A stretch of 64,000 nucleotides of DNA from Capillidium heterosporum (Eukaryota > Entomophthoromycota > Entomophthoromycetes > Entomophthorales > Capillidiaceae), in contig WBMQ01000005.1 in assembly GCA_016630905.1 (NCBI GenBank), forward strand, positions 496,001-560,000, read 5' to 3'. How positions within the stretch are numbered: position 1 is the stretch's first letter; each line of letters opens with the position of its first letter. Shown here piece by piece: positions 23,816 to 34,496 of the stretch. The position numbers were made by a program, and so were the translations under genes. Under the pieces are notes generated by a model, which saw nothing but the letters and a program-made list of their open reading frames with translations, had not been told where the DNA came from and ran no database searches.

Positions 23816-24709
23816 ATGAAGTTCTTGAATCTATCTTTCCTATTAGCAGCTGTCGTACTCCAAGTAATTTCAGCACCTCCCGCCTACGAGACTGAAGTCG
23901 ACAGCATCGAACGGGTCATCGTCATTGGATTAGATGGTGCTGGTAGCTTCCACGAATCTATCAACCCTCCAAATGTCGACGCTTTCCTCAAATCGGGTGC
24001 TTATTGCAATGAAGCAAACAATCAGTTCCCCACCATGTCCGGTCAGAACTGGGGTTCTATCATCACCGGTGTCAACGCTACCAAACATTTGTTGAACAAC
24101 GGCAACATCAGCAAAGGACCCTACCCTGATCAAAGTCCTTACCCCACCACCTTTAAGAAAGTGTTGACCAAATACCCCAGCTCGATAGTTGCTTCCTTCG
24201 TTGACTGGACTCCCATCAACATTGGATTAGTCGAGGCCTCCATCAAGAACAACATGACCTTGGTTAGTGTCACTGACGACATCTTGGCTGACAAGATCGT
24301 CAGCTTCATCGAGGAAAAGAACTTTGACATTAAATACCTCTTCATCCAGTTCAGTGGTATCGATTATGCCGGGCACGACTACGGATTCGGTGGTAAAGAG
24401 TACGTCGCTCAGTACCTGAAGACGGATCTCAACGTCAAAAAAGTTTTGGATGCTATCGATGATAACGATTTGACTAGAACTTCATTGGTCATTATGACTG
24501 CCGACCATGGTGGTTTAGGTCATAACCACGGTGGTCCTTCCAAGGCTGAGAGTACTGTGCTATTTGGTGCTAGAGGCCCCGGTATCAAGAAATTCCAGAT
24601 CGAGAACGGTAAAGTCGCCAATATCGATACCGCCGCTCTGACTTTAAAGGCTCTGGATGTCGAGTTGCATGCCGGTTTAGATGGCAGGGTTCCCAATATT
24701 TTTGAGTAA
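23816..24709 (+). CDS. Secreted alkaline-phosphatase-superfamily enzyme (NPP/phosphodiesterase type), copy 1
   Basis: A 297-residue intronless gene. A signal peptide (MKFLNLSFLLAAVVLQVISA) directs secretion. Metal-binding and catalytic landmarks of the type I phosphodiesterase/nucleotide pyrophosphatase family are present in order: VIGLDGAG (Asp), FPTMSGQNW (Thr nucleophile), SGIDYAGHDYG (Asp and His), MTADHGG (Asp and His) and HNHGGPSKAEST (His). Two zinc ions and hydrolysis of a phosphodiester or phosphate bond are expected from the family; the substrate cannot be told from sequence. The gene is compact, near the catalytic core alone. Its codon use is strongly biased (GCC, ACC, AAC, ATC), which suggests high expression. 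It is the first of two tandem paralogues. Confidence 0.9.
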   Translation: MKFLNLSFLLAAVVLQVISAPPAYETEVDSIERVIVIGLDGAGSFHESINPPNVDAFLKSGAYCNEANNQFPTMSGQNWGSIITGVNATKHLLNNGNISKGPYPDQSPYPTTFKKVLTKYPSSIVASFVDWTPINIGLVEASIKNNMTLVSVTDDILADKIVSFIEEKNFDIKYLFIQFSGIDYAGHDYGFGGKEYVAQYLKTDLNVKKVLDAIDDNDLTRTSLVIMTADHGGLGHNHGGPSKAESTVLFGARGPGIKKFQIENGKVANIDTAALTLKALDVELHAGLDGRVPNIFE

Positions 24710-26098
24710 AAGTTTTAATTTATTAGATGTGGTTAAGCTAAATATACTTTTTTTACTTATATGGTGATTTAGTATATCATAAGCCCCATTAACGTTTAGT
24801 GTTACCGTTTTTAATGTGCTATAAACTTTGAAAGATTTAGAATCAGTTAATAAAGCTACTGATGCTAATCTGCTTAGTTTTAAATTTTGAAATTGAGTTT
24901 GATAGATGCTGTTTATATATATACATATGATATCGGTGATACGGTGATAGATGTACTTTATTATAGAGTTGACTCTGAAATATTTATTGGATAGATAACC
25001 AGTAAATATAAGCATAAACTAATCATCAATCATCAGTCGCCATACATATGACTTACTTCTATAAACCTTTTTGGTAGCCCTTTCAAATTCAAATTATAGT
25101 ATCTGTATAACGTAGCTATCCAAAAATTATGGTGAATATCAGATAAGTATAGAGCTGCATTTCCATAAGGCTAATGTAAATATTTTAGTTATATTTGCTA
25201 GGTACATTCTCTAGATTCTTGGATAGTGTCTTGACGATATAAAGCTTCATTATAAATAATTTAGCTTTGATATTTTTAGCTAAATCAGTAAGGCCTAATG
25301 AATTTCATCCCTTCAGATAGCTAAACTTTATAATATGCTTATAAAAAATATAAAGCTAAAATTAGCAGCTTTTATATGTATGATATGGCTGTACTTAGCT
25401 GTAAACCAATATACTACCAAGCCTCATTATAATATAAAGGCATCTCTAACTCTTCAATAAACAAAAGATATCATGCTAATAGACGGAGTACCCGATGCGC
25501 TATATGGTAAAGGGAAGCGCACATTTCAATATTAGGAAATTTTGACAAGATATCAATCTACTAGATTATCGATACTCTATCTTTTAGAATCTGTAATTTA
25601 AACAGACTAAGTACCCTTCCATCATTTGGAGCTGTGGACGGGAATACTTACCCATATCTATATATAAGGATTCGAGTTAAAAATGACGGATCTTAGCCTT
25701 TCAAAGAGCATGGCTCAATTGACAGTTAAAGCAACCATGCCACTCAAGTATTGGCGGTAGCTACTTTGATCGATGGGCACTCCGAAATTTGTAAATGCTG
25801 GCATTTCGAACAACTTCAACGTGTTTAAATGAGAGTGTCTAATTCGCTAACTATATTGATTTAAAGATAATAGTAAAGTATGTGCTCTTTAGATCAATAC
25901 AGGATACCTTCAATGTTATATATAGCTATAAAAAGAAATGATTGACGTATAGTTTGTAGAGCCATATTCTTCGGCAGCCTTAACCAAAAGTTGAGGATGA
26001 TGAATCACATGGTAAGCTTCATTAGTAAAAAATGCATCCCAAATCCACCATATTTAATCGGAAGTTTAAAAACCACAAACCGTATACACAAAATTCAG
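24710..26098. other. Spacer between the tandem phosphatase-family paralogues
   Basis: About 1.4 kb, AT-rich, without a gene. It holds the 3' end of copy 1 and the promoter of copy 2. The minus-strand frame 24677-25015 overlaps the end of copy 1 and looks like a shadow. Confidence 0.5.
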
Positions 26099-26107
26099 TA
26101 TAAATAG
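26099..26107 (+). promoter_or_regulatory. TATA box of second secreted phosphatase-family gene
   Basis: TATAAATAG ends 33 bases before the ATG, matching the element in front of the paralogue at 23816. Confidence 0.55.
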
Positions 26108-26140
26108 CTTACACTTACTCCAACTTCCCAGCATCCAAAC

Positions 26141-27040
26141 ATGAAATTCTTGAACTTATCCTTCTTACTAACAGCCGTCATCCTTCCCATAGTTTCCAGC
26201 CCGGTCACTAACCAAACGGACGCTGAAGCCAACAAAATCGAACGAGTCATTATCATTGGGTTAGATGGTGCCGGTAGTTTCCACGAATCTATCAAACCTC
26301 CCAATGTCAATGCCTTCCTCAAGTCTGGGGCTTACTGCAATAAAGCTACCAACCAATACCCCACCATGTCAGGTCAGAACTGGGGCTCCATAATAACTGG
26401 TGTCAAAGCCAGCAAGCATGGATTGAGTAACGATAACATCAACAAAAATCCTTACCCCGACCAAACTCCTTATCCTACCACTTTCAAGAAAGTATTGGCC
26501 AAATACCCAACTTCAGTAGTTGCCTCTTTCGTCGAGTGGTCACCCATCAACAAAGGTTTAGTTGAAGCCTCCATCGGCAATCAGATTATTAGAGTCAATA
26601 CTAAGGATAATGATTTGACCAACAGGATTGTAGATTTTATTAGTGAGAAGAATACCTCCATCAAGTATTTGTTCATCCAGTTGAGTGATATCGATAATAC
26701 AGGACATGCCAGTGGCTACGGTGGTGCCAAGTACAACGCTCAGTACTTAAAGACAGACCTTAATGTCAAGAAAATTTTGGATGCTATTGACACCAATAAC
26801 TTGACTTCTAGCTCTTTGGTCATTGTAACTGCTGACCACGGAGGTATCAATTACGGTCACGGTGGTAGTAGCCCAGCTGAAAGTACTGTCTTGTTTGGTG
26901 CTCGAGGTCCCGGTATCAAAAATTTCCAAATCAAGGATGGAGGTATTGCCAACATGGATGCTGCTGCTTTAACCTTGAAGGTTCTGAATGTCGAGTTGCA
27001 TGCTGAGTTGGATGCTAGGGTTCCCGACATTTTTGAATAA
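26141..27040 (+). CDS. Secreted alkaline-phosphatase-superfamily enzyme (NPP/phosphodiesterase type), copy 2
   Basis: A 299-residue paralogue of the gene at 23816, roughly 70% identical by eye and in the same orientation 1.4 kb downstream. The signal peptide is nearly the same (MKFLNLSFLLTAVILPIVSS). The family landmarks are kept: IIGLDGAG, YPTMSGQNW, SDIDNTGHASG, VTADHGG and NYGHGGSSPAEST. The active-site surroundings differ at two points, TGHASGYGG against AGHDYGFGG and INYGHGG against LGHNHGG, which could change substrate preference. No introns. Codon use is biased as in copy 1. A tandem duplication is the simplest origin. Confidence 0.9.
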   Translation: MKFLNLSFLLTAVILPIVSSPVTNQTDAEANKIERVIIIGLDGAGSFHESIKPPNVNAFLKSGAYCNKATNQYPTMSGQNWGSIITGVKASKHGLSNDNINKNPYPDQTPYPTTFKKVLAKYPTSVVASFVEWSPINKGLVEASIGNQIIRVNTKDNDLTNRIVDFISEKNTSIKYLFIQLSDIDNTGHASGYGGAKYNAQYLKTDLNVKKILDAIDTNNLTSSSLVIVTADHGGINYGHGGSSPAESTVLFGARGPGIKNFQIKDGGIANMDAAALTLKVLNVELHAELDARVPDIFE

Positions 27041-28575
27041 AAGTATTTACTGTGTTGGTATAGAGTATTTTTGAAGTTTATATATTACTAGAGTATCTTG
27101 AAATATAGTTCATTGATTGTTTAAATTATGATCTTGTATTTCAAACTTGGTTATCGCAACCATATATGCTGTTGATATTACTCAGTAGAGCTTTGTAGTT
27201 AACTGATGATTTTAACTTGATTTTTTAATTTTATCAGCTTACTACCCTCTTCCTATATATCTAGCATATGATGAAAATTATAAGCTCATCACTAAAATAA
27301 AGAACTAGCAAGTCTACTAAAATACTTATATCCTTTAAAAAAGTTGAAGCTTTAATACTAGTAGCTAAAACTATGGAGCTTGGTCAAAAGTTCAAATTTT
27401 GTAGATTCATCAACTTTTATATCTTTTTCGTAGAGATATCAGTACTATTTCAACTTTTCCACCAGCTCTGAATTCGAGAGTTACTAAAATAAGTCTGACT
27501 AGCTAGAAATCATGATTCTAAAGTGTTGAAGCTGGGGATAAATCTTTAGAGTTATTTAGAAACATTTTCAAATTTAAATTTGCTCACTAGAATCTTGAAT
27601 AGCCTCGCTTAGGTAGCTTTTATTATTTTTAATTAAAAATCTCTAAATGTTAAGTGGGTACAATGTTAATTTGAAGGTAGCTGAGGTGTTGGTAGATGTA
27701 GAAATCCAGCTTTTCAACTTGCCTCAACCCAGCCTTTTATAAAATTTAAAATCCTTGATGAAATAAACTAAATGTTATGTTGTTCCCTCATATTGATAAC
27801 TACCTTATACATTTTGACCTTTCAATTACCAATTGTGTAGTTCTAAATTACAACACTAACCTTCAACTTCCACTAGAATGGTTTTTTGGCTGCCAGTACC
27901 CGATGCTACAGTCCTACAAATTTGAAACAGTAATTTTTCACCCAGTAGTTTTACTTTCAAATAAACAGCCTGTATCGTATCTAATTTGTACTCGATTAAA
28001 ATGCTTTTTGTGCATAGCTTCAAACGTATATGGTTATATTTAGTTTCTAGATTTAAATAATATAAATACCAATAAATTTCTTCAACTCTATCCAATTACC
28101 TAAATCCTAGAAGTTTTGTTGAGGAACATATGTAAGTTTATATAAAGCAGCAGTAGTTCTGATGTAGGTAATTTGGTAAAGGATTTGTATTGTTCAAAGG
28201 GGTAGAGTTTCGCTGAAAAGTAAAGAAAGAAGTCAAAATAGTAAGGTTTTTGTGCAAGGGGATAAAATTGTAGATAAGGCTTTGGAGGAAAAAATGGATG
28301 CAAGTGCACTTCTGGAAGTAGTTTAGGTAATAAAAATATTTGATATCTTTAATAATAGCTTTATTGATTCTTTTTATATAACAGAGAAATGGCTGTTTAT
28401 ATAGCTGCTTTTGCAGTTGGTCGGTAGGATATCGACCAAACTGCACATAGTATTATACTAGTCTAGCCATAGACAGGTAGCCGACCTTTGTCTTTAATTT
28501 TCTTCAAACTTGGACTTTATATATTTGTTAACTTTAGTTTTGACTTCCCGTCTAGCTCTCTTCTTTCTCGACTAG
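27041..28575. other. AT-rich intergenic region
   Basis: About 1.5 kb. Open frames at 27777-28043, 27856-28095 and 28100-28446 overlap one another on opposite strands, have non-ATG starts or AT-rich codons, and match nothing I recognise. Confidence 0.5.
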
Positions 28576-30178
28576 TTGGTTGATAAGGTCTTGTGGGAAA
28601 GGGGCGGCTTTCAGTTGAAATATGCAGCCAACGACACCAGGTTCTACTATACTCAATATGTAGCCACTAAAGGGATTGATTAGGATCAAACTGAGTCAAA
28701 AATAAACATCCTGGAGTTTGATAGGAGCTACCTATATGAGATCAGATCCAAGGATAGAAATAGATGGGTAAGTGATGGTAGAGTTAACTCTCAATTGCTT
28801 TTAAATGTGGGTTCGGCGGATGATAGCATATACCAAGAAATGTATGATGGGTTTGGGTCCATTATTATCAAATCCTCGAATAATAATGGAAACAAGATCA
28901 GGGTCTACGTAGATTATAGACAAAGTAGATCAGGCCAGTTGATTCTAATAATAGCCGATGTTCTCGATACTTTTGTCAAATTATTGGTATTGAAGGTACC
29001 ACTATGGCGCTAATCCCCGATCACCAAGCCAAGAACTGTAAGGCCGTTAAAATCGACCTGAATAGATTCGATAGTACCCAATATTTCATTTCCGAACTAT
29101 CCAATCGAGTTTTGATGTTCGTTGAAGAAAGAAAAAGGAAAAGATCGTAAGAGTGTACATGTGAGGTGCCCTAACCTACTTCGAGCTCTTCGATTTGACC
29201 AATAGGCACTTGGATAAAATACTCATCAACTTTGGGTTCACCCAGTTTGCAAAGCTCACCAGTGATGTTTCGGAACTGACTTACACGTTAAATAACTTTT
29301 TGAGAAGGGATCAGATGCTCAGCTGCAACTTCATCACCAAGGAAGCTAAGGTCATTGACTAGAAGATCTCCAGATTCGATAAAAACAAGTACACTCAAAA
29401 TCAAGCTTTATTTAAATCAAAGAATGGTTAGGAGACTTCAGTGATTTTTATCAATAGTAAGGGTTTGAAATCAGACAGTAGTTAGGAGATTTCAATGTAA
29501 TCTCTTCCTCAACTCACCAGCTGCTATGGGCTTACCTCATTAAAAATGAAAATGTCATCGTCGTCATAGCTTCTATTAGAAGTGGAGAGAAATAAGAACT
29601 GTATTAATATCAAAACAGCATATTTTCAACAATAAAAATACTTTTCATCACCTAGATACCACTGTAAAGTTTTTACAGATCGAGCCCGATTTCAAATTTG
29701 AGAGCAAGGGCATTATATTTATGGATTGAATATATAACGGTGATCTGACGATGAGTGTCATCTGCAGCCAGGTCCCTAATTTACTGGGAGTATATACCAC
29801 TGAAATTGAGCTAAATGGCTTAATAAGATGCCTACTACTCATATTAGGTTCCTTTGGATTGGGAAGTACGGCTATACTAGCAAATCCAAGGTTAACTTCG
29901 ATAATCTGCTCAAGATTTCACCATTACACAACGTACTCAAGATGCAAGCTAAGGGAGAACAAACTTATCCACCTATGCTGTTGATGAATGGTGAGTACGC
30001 TTATAGAGTCTCCAAATTGCACACTTTTAAGTTCACAACAACCCTACAACATCACCACCAATTTGCCAGGAATCCAATCTTGATGTATATGCATTGGAAA
30101 TCGGGTAAGTCTATAAAACAGTCGATGAAGGCTAACTTGAACATGGTTGCGTTTATGAAGTACAGTTTGAAGAAATGA
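28576..30178 (+). pseudogene. Truncated, inactivated prolyl oligopeptidase (S9A) copy
   Basis: Pieces in shifting frames match the other copy at 36.6-38.8 kb: LKYAANDTRFYYTQYVATKG, NGNKIRVYVDY, FISELSNRVLMF, and the C-terminal block with KISPLHNVLKMQAKGEQTYP. The N-terminal ~200 residues are missing, so this copy starts inside the propeller domain. There are several stops and frame changes. In the C-terminal block the catalytic triad is gone: the nucleophile-elbow region reads as a stop followed by IYNGDLTMSV instead of a GxSxGG motif, and the Asp and His loops (PMLLMNGEYAYRV, MHWKSGKSIKQS) lack the expected residues. The last ~660 bp are almost identical to the second copy. Confidence 0.88.
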
Positions 30179-30203
30179 GTGAAATAAAGCATGTTTGAAT
30201 AAA
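29543..30203 (+). repeat. Left arm of ~660-bp inverted repeat
   Basis: Matches 36555-37214 in reverse complement with about eight differences by eye (seven substitutions and one one-base deletion). It covers the 3' part of the dead prolyl oligopeptidase plus ~25 bp beyond its stop. Identity stops abruptly on both sides. Confidence 0.93.
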
Positions 30204-30331
30204 GTTAATCTTTATTAGCTAAGTTTGGAAAATTTAGAGTTCGTCATCAGCCAACAAACTCCCATAAAAATTTTCAATTTCCTCTCCAACCTCTTTTAGA
30301 TTAGTCAAGAAAACTCAAGTCTTAAGCTGCC

Positions 30332-31289
30332 ATGCCATTTTCCTATCACAGCCACTCGGGGGAATTCTGCCAACACGGCTCAGACCAGTTGGAACCGATG
30401 ATCCAAAGGAGTGTTGCAGTCCAGTACCAGTCCTTTGGTCTAAGTGAGCACTTGCCTAGATTCCAACCTTCTCACCTCTACCCCGAAGAACTCCATCTCA
30501 ACAATGATTTTTTATTACAGCAGTTTAAGAATTACTATATGAAAGCAACTCAATTGAAAGAAACGTACAAAGATCAGATAAAGCTGCTGGTAGGTGCTGA
30601 AACCGAATTTTTCAACCAAAACTACCTCAATGATCTATCTCAATTTTTCGCCAACTTTCAAGAATTTGACGGAGTTGATTACTTGGTAGGTTCCCTCCAT
30701 CACCTCGACGATATTCCCATAGATTTCAATCAGTCAAACTTTGACCAAGTATTATCCAACTATGATGGTAGTCTCCAACTCCTTTTCGAAAAATACTTTG
30801 ACAATCAGTTCGAAATGTTACAGTTTTACAAGCCAGAGGTAGTAGGTCATTTCGATTTAATAGTGCTATTTTCTGATAAACCGCTGATAACGAGATTAGA
30901 CTGGGCTTTGCTAAGACGAAAGATCGAAAGGAACGTGCAGTTTATCAACAGTTATGGTGGGCTAATTGAAATCAACAGTCGTGGTATCAAAAAGTTTAAC
31001 CAGCCCTACCCCACGCAACAAGTCTTGAAGATCTTGATAGAGAACGATGCAAGGTTTACCTTGAGTGACGATAGCCATTGTGTTCAAGACGTAGCTAAAG
31101 ACTATGGCAAGGTGTTAGCTTTTCTAGTAGAGAACGGTATCAAGGATATTTTTTATTTGGAAGTGGTTGGATGTTAAAGCTGAGGAGAATACCATTTCTA
31201 AAGGAATTAAGCGAAGAGGTAAGACTGTAGTTAAAAAGTTGGACAAAGGCTGGATAGACCTATCTTTCTGGCAGCAGTTTAAACAATAA
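30332..31289 (+). CDS. HIS2: Histidinol-phosphatase (PHP family)
   Basis: Dephosphorylates histidinol phosphate in histidine synthesis. ATG 30332 begins MPFSYHSHSGEFCQHG, with the metal-binding HSHSG of the PHP fold. Other family motifs are SEHLPRF, LVGAETEFF, DYLVGSLHHLDD, VVGHFDLI and TLSDDSHCVQDV. The frame stops at TAA 31175-31177 after 281 residues. The expected C-terminus (KTVVKKLDKGWIDLSFWQQF) continues in the +1 frame to TAA 31289, so a one-base offset lies near 31165. Splicing from about 31166 to 31213 would also restore the frame but needs a poor donor (GTTGGA). The full product is about 318 residues, near the family norm. It is convergent with the HDAC gene, with 96 bp between stops. 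Confidence 0.88.
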
Positions 31290-31385
31290 ATATATTTATA
31301 AAAGGCTTTTCTTGGAACTAAATTTATTGATCATTTTTAATATAACAGCGTAAGAAATATTTGGATGGTAACAGTTGAAGTTGGT

Positions 31386-33346
31386 TTATGGGTTGGTAAT
31401 CTCTGGTTCGTTCGAGTTGATGGGATGAGGGGAAGCATCGGTGTGCTCTACATCCCTTTCCTTTTCTCTCTCCTCATTTTTTTCAACTTGCTCGATCTCA
31501 GTTTTAGCCTCAGCTTCAACTCCAGCCTTCATTTCAGCTTCAGCAATAGTTTCAACCTGGGGATCAACCTTAGCTTCGGGCTCTGGCTCAACATTGACAT
31601 CGGCACTGGCATTAACCTCGATCTCCACAATCATTTCCTCTTCGACAACTTCTTCCTGTTGGTTGAGTTGGTCGATGATCGCCTTTTCCTCTTCTGAGAG
31701 CTGTAATCCTCCATATTCGGCAATATCTCGTCTTCCACCATTGTCATCCTCATCTTCTGAATCAGAGAGTTCCCCAAGCTTGACTCGCTTCGTATCCAGG
31801 TACCGGGTCGGATACCGCAATTCCTGATCAAGATTTTGATCCTCATCGTCGCTCTCGACTCTAATATCATAGGGCACTTCCTGCATCTGCACTGAAGGAG
31901 CAAATGGTAGATGGCGCAAGTTTTCTAAAACGGTGGCCCTATCCGAAATTTTAAAAAATATATTAAAAGGATTAAAATACTTGATACGGTCGAGATAGGG
32001 TAAAGTGTTCAAGTTATCCATGTTGTTGGATGAGACATTAAGCCTGTAATCTGGACCATAGTAGTTGTAGTATTCGTTGAAGGGGAGGTCGTTGGGTACT
32101 TGCTGTCCTACCAGTATAGCCGTCTCGTAGGTCCATGCTCTCGCCACATTTCGGATGGAGTAACCACCTCCACCCAGTACCAACAAAGGTACGTTGAATG
32201 TCTTGACGTATTCAGCACAGGCACCGTGTCCTATCATGGATAAGTAAGCAATAATAGCAGAAATAAAAGTTACCTCTCCCCGACAAATTGAAGCAACCCA
32301 GACGGTCACCCGCTAGGGAGTCAGCACCACACTGCAAAACGATGGCACCAGGTCGATAGAACTCCATCACCTTACTGATGACATTTTTAAAGATATAAGA
32401 GTAACTCTCGTCATCGATGCCATCTTTAAGAGGAAAGTTGACGGCGTAGTGGCGCCCTTTACCAAGGCCAACGTCAGGCAGATCACCAGTGCCAGGGAAA
32501 TACTCACCAAACTTGTGAAAAGATACTGTCATCACTCGGTCGGTCGTGTAGAAGGCTTCCTCAACGCCGTCTCCGTGGTGTACGTCGATGTCGATGTATA
32601 GCACCCGCTGATGGTAACGTAACAGTTGTAAAATAGCAAGAACAATGTCGTTGACGTAACAGAACCCGGAGGCTTCTGTCTTCTTGGCATGGTGCAACCC
32701 ACCAGACCAGTTGATTACAATGTCACTGTCCCCCGAGTTCAATTTCGTTGCTCCATCTAATTTAGAAACATCGTAAGTTTTTAGGATAAAAAGGAAAAGG
32801 TACCTATAGAGCCACCAGCCGATATCTCACAGAATTCAAACAGACCTTCGAATACTGGGCAGTCATCGCCAGCAAAAACTTTTATAAAAATTGAACTTAG
32901 AAATCTATTAACAAGGATATTAAAAATTTACAGCGATTCTGATGGGGACCGAAATGGTCGGCATTCTCTGGATTTATTCGTGCTAAAAAATCAATGTAAT
33001 CATCGGAATGGAAAGCCGTCATCTGAGCTTTTGTCGCTTTGTTAGGTCGCTACATTATTTAAAAACATAAAAGTATTAATAAAAAGTAGCAATGCAATAA
33101 TTTACCAATATCTCCATGTGTTTGTAGAGTCCATAGCTAGATACTAACGAATGGGTCATACGCATCCTATGGGGTTTCATAGGGTGGCCTAATGTTTTAA
33201 TAAACAAAGGGAATGATAAATAATATATGTACCTGAGTTATATAGATAGTTGCCAACATCCTCTATGATTTTCAAAATGATTTTAGCTTAGATTTTATAT
33301 TTAAAAACATACTGTCGTAATAATAGCTAACTCTTGGGTTACTCAT
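31386..33346 (-). CDS. RPD3: Class I histone deacetylase (Rpd3 type)
   Basis: Zinc-dependent lysine deacetylase of Rpd3-type corepressor complexes. Eight exons: 33346-33313, 33262-33233, 33188-33106, 33049-32932, 32878-32804, 32756-32274, 32230-31981 and 31938-31386, totalling 1626 nt (541 residues). It starts [20 protein letters not shown]. Conserved blocks are [100 protein letters not shown] and [17 protein letters not shown]. The active-site His pair, metal-binding Asp/His and catalytic Tyr loop are all present. The C-terminal ~180 residues are acidic and Glu/Ala-rich, longer than the core needs. The last intron (42 bp) has no stop and is in frame, so its retention would add 14 residues. 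Confidence 0.95.
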
Positions 33347-34496
33347 AGCTGTATTGCTCTCGTTTGATTAGAGGTAGGGATCTCGAACTGAAAGTTGTAG
33401 TGTGCTAGGAATTCAAAAGATAAAGGATACTATAGGCTTGATAGAAAAGTTATGGAAGGTAGGAATTATTACGTAGTTTTGGATCTGTTGATAGTTTGCT
33501 ACCAATTAAACTCCAAGTTTATTGGCTGATAATTTAAATACTTTAGCAAAGCTTTTCGCTCCAGATTGCTTATTATAGTGGCTTAAATAGTACGCATTTA
33601 GTTGTTATATATATGTAAATTTTAGCAGATTGGAGTAGTTTACTATGAGTTTATTAGTGACATAGCATAATCAGTATGTATATTTAGGAAGGTTAGCAAT
33701 ACTAGATTAGTTTGATTAAAAGATGCGTTTCAAACTCAGGATGATTGGATGCCTGCAACTTTCAAATGTGGCTTTACCGATACCCTCTATCATTTAGTTC
33801 GACTAGATTACAACTATTCATCATGGAATCCATTTCAAAATAAACACTAAAATCCCAAATTAATAGTATGGTAAAGCAATCAAAATTATTGATTATAGTA
33901 TAGTTAAGCCGAACTTTATTTGCTAATCATTTTGAAACGAACTCTATCATCGAAACAACATTAACTTGCTAAAAGTTTTGAAGTATATCAAAACTTGAGT
34001 ATTAAATATTATTCATTTAGGTATATGAATTTGAAATACACTACCCAAGCTTTAATATAGTCATCAAACTATTTACTACATATGGTGAATTATATGTCTA
34101 AAAGTATAGTGTTTATGCAATGTTTAGCACGAAATTCATATTGGTGGCAAAAAATCGGAATAGATCATCAACTCTTTATTGCACAGATATTTGAATATAT
34201 ACCTGGATATAAAATTAATAAATAGTTGTTTAATGAATTTGAATTGGAGAGTTCCAAGTAGATAGGCTGTGTCCTAAGAATGAGTAGTAAGCTCTTATAT
34301 ATATATTCGTTTTACTAATAGCTATAAATTAGTATGCTGATTTTAAAGTCTCGATTTTTCAATTAACTTTATTGGCCGCTCCTTGGTCACCTGACTAGTT
34401 TTTATTAAGATGATCACTATCAAACAGAAACATCCCTCTTTTGAGCACAGAAAACTTTAATTTTCAACCCAACTTAGATTAGAAATCACAGGCAGG
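33347..34496. other. Intergenic region between divergent HDAC and F-box genes
   Basis: About 1.15 kb of shared upstream sequence; no gene seen. The last ~60 bases before the F-box ATG are A/C-rich. Confidence 0.5.

Noticed and set aside
28100-28446. Overlapping minus-strand frames rich in Phe, Tyr and Leu
   Set aside because: Non-ATG starts, AT-driven composition and mutual overlap; no family features.
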